Below, piece after piece: positions 38,007 through 40,563 of a stretch of DNA of 40,563 nt. The position numbers were made by a program, and so were the translations under genes. Position 1 is the stretch's first letter; every line of letters starts with the position of its first letter. Below the pieces are notes generated by a model. The model saw only the letters and a list, made by a program, of their open reading frames with translations, was not told where the DNA came from and made no database searches. The stretch comes from Elusimicrobia bacterium LH_S2 (GTDB taxonomy: Bacteria; CG03; SLGR01; JAGXOG01): assembly GCA_023660015.1 (NCBI GenBank), contig JAGXOG010000007.1:1-40563 (forward strand), written 5' to 3'.

Positions 38007-38747
38007 TTAATCTCTTAAAATCCCGGTATTTATATCTATAAAATTTCTTACATGTCGGTTGTCGGACTTTTTAAATTCCTCGGCATTGTCAACTTCCGCA
38101 ATGCTCCCTTCATGGAGAAAAGCTATTCTGTCGGAAATCTTGTAAGCCGTAGATATATCGTGAGTTACCATAACTGATGTTATATCCAGCTCTTTTTGAA
38201 GATCGAGGAAAAGATTACATATAACATCAGTAGTTATGGGGTCCAGACCGGTTGTCGGCTCGTCGTAAAATATATATTCAGGCCGCGTGGCGATAGACCG
38301 CGCCAGCGAAACACGCCTTTTCATCCCTATGGAAAGACTTTCTGGGAGTTTGTCTTCAACTCCTTCCAGCCGAACCATGGAAAGATATTCGGTGACCTTT
38401 CTTGCAATTTGGGCCATGCTTAAGCCAGATAACCTTTTCATCCCAAAGGCAACATTTTCAGCAACTGTGAGACTATCAAAAAGCGCATCGCCCTGGAAAA
38501 CCATCCCGAATTTTCTCTGTATCTTAGAGAGCTCCTTTAATTTTAAAGCTGTAATTTCTGTCTCGTCAATTCTTATGCTGCCCCTGTCCGGTCTCATCAA
38601 CCCTATGATATTTTTAAGAAAGACGCTTTTTCCTACCCCGGAACCACCGAGCAGAGTAAGTATTTCTCCATCAAGTATGTCAATATCTATGTCCTTTAAA
38701 ACCGGTTGGCCGGCTAAACTTTTATAAAGATTTCTTATCTGGATCAT
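38007..38747 (-). CDS. MlaF-type ABC transporter ATP-binding protein
   Basis: LLGGSGVGKSVFLKNIIGLMRPDRG, GMVFQGDALFDSLTVAENVAF, LSIGMKRRVSLARSIATRPEYIFYDEPTTGLDPI. Confidence 0.95.
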   Translation of the reverse strand: MIQIRNLYKSLAGQPVLKDIDIDILDGEILTLLGGSGVGKSVFLKNIIGLMRPDRGSIRIDETEITALKLKELSKIQRKFGMVFQGDALFDSLTVAENVAFGMKRLSGLSMAQIARKVTEYLSMVRLEGVEDKLPESLSIGMKRRVSLARSIATRPEYIFYDEPTTGLDPITTDVICNLFLDLQKELDITSVMVTHDISTAYKISDRIAFLHEGSIAEVDNAEEFKKSDNRHVRNFIDINTGILRD

Positions 38748-38748
38748 T

Positions 38749-39543
38749 TTATACCATCCCCAGCGAATTAAGCAGGCTGGACAGAAAATAATCCGATACC
38801 AGAATAAATATCATTGAAAAGACAACCGCCCGGGTTGTACTTTTCCCCACCCCTTCGGCGCCGCCCTTAGTAGTAAAACCCATATAACAGCTCACAGAAA
38901 CAATAATAAAACCAAAGAAAAAAGATTTTATCAGCCCGTTAAATACATGAACCATCTTAAGGTAAGAAACTATTTCATTTATATAGACGCTTCCGGGAAC
39001 TTCAAAATTTGTCACCGCAGCTATATATCCGCCGGTCACCCCTACTATGTCCGCAATTAAAGTCAGTACAGGCACCATTAAAATTGTTGCTATAAAAAGA
39101 GGAACCCCCAGATACTTTTCCGGGGTAGTCCCCAGCATATAAAGGGCGTCTAACTGTTCGGAAACTTTCATGGTACCTATTTGGGCAGTAATGGAAGCCC
39201 CGATCCTCCCGGCCATTACCATAGCTGTCAAAATCGGCCCCAGTTCCAGGATCATGGAAAAAGAGACCAAGCCGCCCATAAATAAAGGATAACCTAAAAT
39301 TCTTATAGTCGCCGTGCCACTCTGGAGGGCTAAAACCATTCCCGTAAAAAAAGACGACAAGATTACTATGGGAACCGAATCGGCTCCCACCCTCACCATC
39401 TGCTTAATTATATTAGCGGGTTCATCGGGCTTTTTAAAGAGCAGCAGAAATATCTTTCTTACCATATCAACTCCGCCGCCAAAACTCTCCAGAGAGCGGA
39501 CAAGTTTTATCTTCAGAGAATTAATTATATTATTTTCAGACAT
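38749..39543 (-). CDS. MlaE-type ABC transporter permease
   Basis: VPIVILSSFFTGMVLALQSG, ELGPILTAMVMAGRIGASITAQIGTMKVSEQLDALYMLG. The track ORF begins at 39591, but ATG at 39543 (MSENNIINSLKIK), overlapping the alr stop by 8 nt, is the likelier start. Confidence 0.93.
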   Translation of the reverse strand: MSENNIINSLKIKLVRSLESFGGGVDMVRKIFLLLFKKPDEPANIIKQMVRVGADSVPIVILSSFFTGMVLALQSGTATIRILGYPLFMGGLVSFSMILELGPILTAMVMAGRIGASITAQIGTMKVSEQLDALYMLGTTPEKYLGVPLFIATILMVPVLTLIADIVGVTGGYIAAVTNFEVPGSVYINEIVSYLKMVHVFNGLIKSFFFGFIIVSVSCYMGFTTKGGAEGVGKSTTRAVVFSMIFILVSDYFLSSLLNSLGMV

Positions 39544-40563
39544 CCGTAAATATCCTCGGAACCCGCGAAGATATGCAGGTTGTAATTTCATAGTTTATGG
39601 TCCCCGCAATTTCCGCAATCTCTTCGGCTGTTATACCTGCGTTTCCGGATTCTCCGATTAAGAGAGCCCTCTCTCCGACCTCTACTTCTTCCAGGTCCGT
39701 GACATCCGCCATTATCATATCCATACATACCCGTCCTACCACCGGGCAGACTTTTGCTCCGATAATAACCTTGCCCCTGTTGGAAAACATTCTGCTGTAT
39801 CCGTCTCCATATCCAACGGGCAAAGTGGCTATTTTAGAAACACGCGGAGCCCTCCACGTCCCTCCGTAACTGACAGGTGAATTTTTTGCTATCACTTTTA
39901 AGAATATTATCCTTGTTTCCCAGGAAAGAGCCGGTAGGAGGCCGAATTTTTCTTTCTGGATTCCGTCCGGATAAAGACCGTAGAGAGCAAGCCCGGCGCG
40001 CACAAGGTTAAAATGGGATTGGGGGTATTTCATAATACCTGCTGAATTCGCCGCATGGATATAAACCGGCGGGGGAGTGAGGCTTTCTGCCAACTTGCCA
40101 AAATCCCGAACCTGTTTTTTGGTAAAGAGATAATCGCTGTCAGCGGCGGCAAGATGAGTAAATATCCCTTCCGGTTCAATATAGTCGGAATTTACAGCAT
40201 AGCTGTAAAGTTCCTTTGCCGTTGAAGGAGATATACCTATTCTTCCCATGCCGGTATCGACCTTTATATGTATCTTGACTTTTACTCTTTTTTCTTCAGC
40301 AATCTTTTCAAGGGCCCAGACTGATTTTATGCTGGCGATGGTGGGAATCAAATTAAATTTAATAATAACATTAAAATTTTCAAACGGAAAAACAGAACCA
40401 AGAACAAGGATAGGCATATTAATATTATTTTTTCTTAATTTTATTCCTTCCTCTATGGTAGCAACCCCCAGCATATGAGCCCCTTCGCCTTCCAGGATTT
40501 TAGATGTCCTTATGGCACCGTGGCCATAGGCGTCGGCTTTTACGACCGCAAGAATCTTTGAGG
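39536..40563 (-). CDS. alr: Alanine racemase (N-terminus truncated by window edge)
   Basis: Open frame to the window end with LAVVKADAYGHGA (PLP lysine), ICTHLAAADSD-like region, VSYGGTWRAPRVSKIATLPVGYGDGYSRMFSNRG, VGRVCMDMIMADVT. Confidence 0.95.
   Translation of the reverse strand, partial: SKILAVVKADAYGHGAIRTSKILEGEGAHMLGVATIEEGIKLRKNNINMPILVLGSVFPFENFNVIIKFNLIPTIASIKSVWALEKIAEEKRVKVKIHIKVDTGMGRIGISPSTAKELYSYAVNSDYIEPEGIFTHLAAADSDYLFTKKQVRDFGKLAESLTPPPVYIHAANSAGIMKYPQSHFNLVRAGLALYGLYPDGIQKEKFGLLPALSWETRIIFLKVIAKNSPVSYGGTWRAPRVSKIATLPVGYGDGYSRMFSNRGKVIIGAKVCPVVGRVCMDMIMADVTDLEEVEVGERALLIGESGNAGITAEEIAEIAGTINYEITTCISSRVPRIFTDV

Noticed and set aside
1-40563. tRNA/rRNA genes, CRISPR arrays, defence islands, prophage
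   Set aside because: Intergenic gaps are short and I saw no cloverleaf, repeat-spacer pattern, or phage/defence hallmark genes; a tRNAscan/CRISPR scan would be needed for a definitive negative.

Overview
Bacterial chromosomal window from a probably uncultured, AT-rich, diderm-looking lineage, densely packed with mostly housekeeping genes. Strand pattern: accessory + strand region (1-2128); minus-strand block 2430-10159 (transposase remnant, signalling operon, fba, Mth938-like, HIT, small membrane ORF, tyrS); + strand block 10373-14066 (PBP1A, DUF2148, small membrane protein, nth); long minus-strand block 14209-40563 (ppdK, DUF167, glyS, glyQ, recO, mgtE, two CNNM/CorC-type proteins, DgkA-PAP2 fusion, ybeY, PgpH-like HD, phoH, LysM lipoprotein, aspS, hisS, cysS, ispF, ispD, PIN-TRAM, radA, MCE/MlaD, MlaF, MlaE, alr). 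I found no rRNA, tRNA or CRISPR. The points most worth a second look are: (i) a duplicated GYF-like/zinc-ribbon module at 1-2128, with one decaying copy (frameshift plus in-frame stop) and one copy fused to a HEIGH membrane-metalloprotease-like domain; (ii) a RAYT/IS200-like transposase remnant next to a GGGGACGGTTCTG motif that forms the C-terminal tail of a histidine kinase; (iii) a c-di-GMP/phosphorelay operon with a receiver lacking the usual beta3-alpha3 loop; (iv) three interrupted reading frames (GYF-like paralog, DUF167, aspS at a G9 tract); (v) small ORFs absent from the ORF track; (vi) a YbeY with an altered zinc triad; (vii) a possibly leaderless PBP1A gene; (viii) an MCE protein with a beta-rich C-terminal domain. 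I do not see convincing evidence for a wholly new defence or mobile system. The best candidates for undescribed biology are the GYF/zinc-ribbon/metalloprotease pair and the small ORFs.
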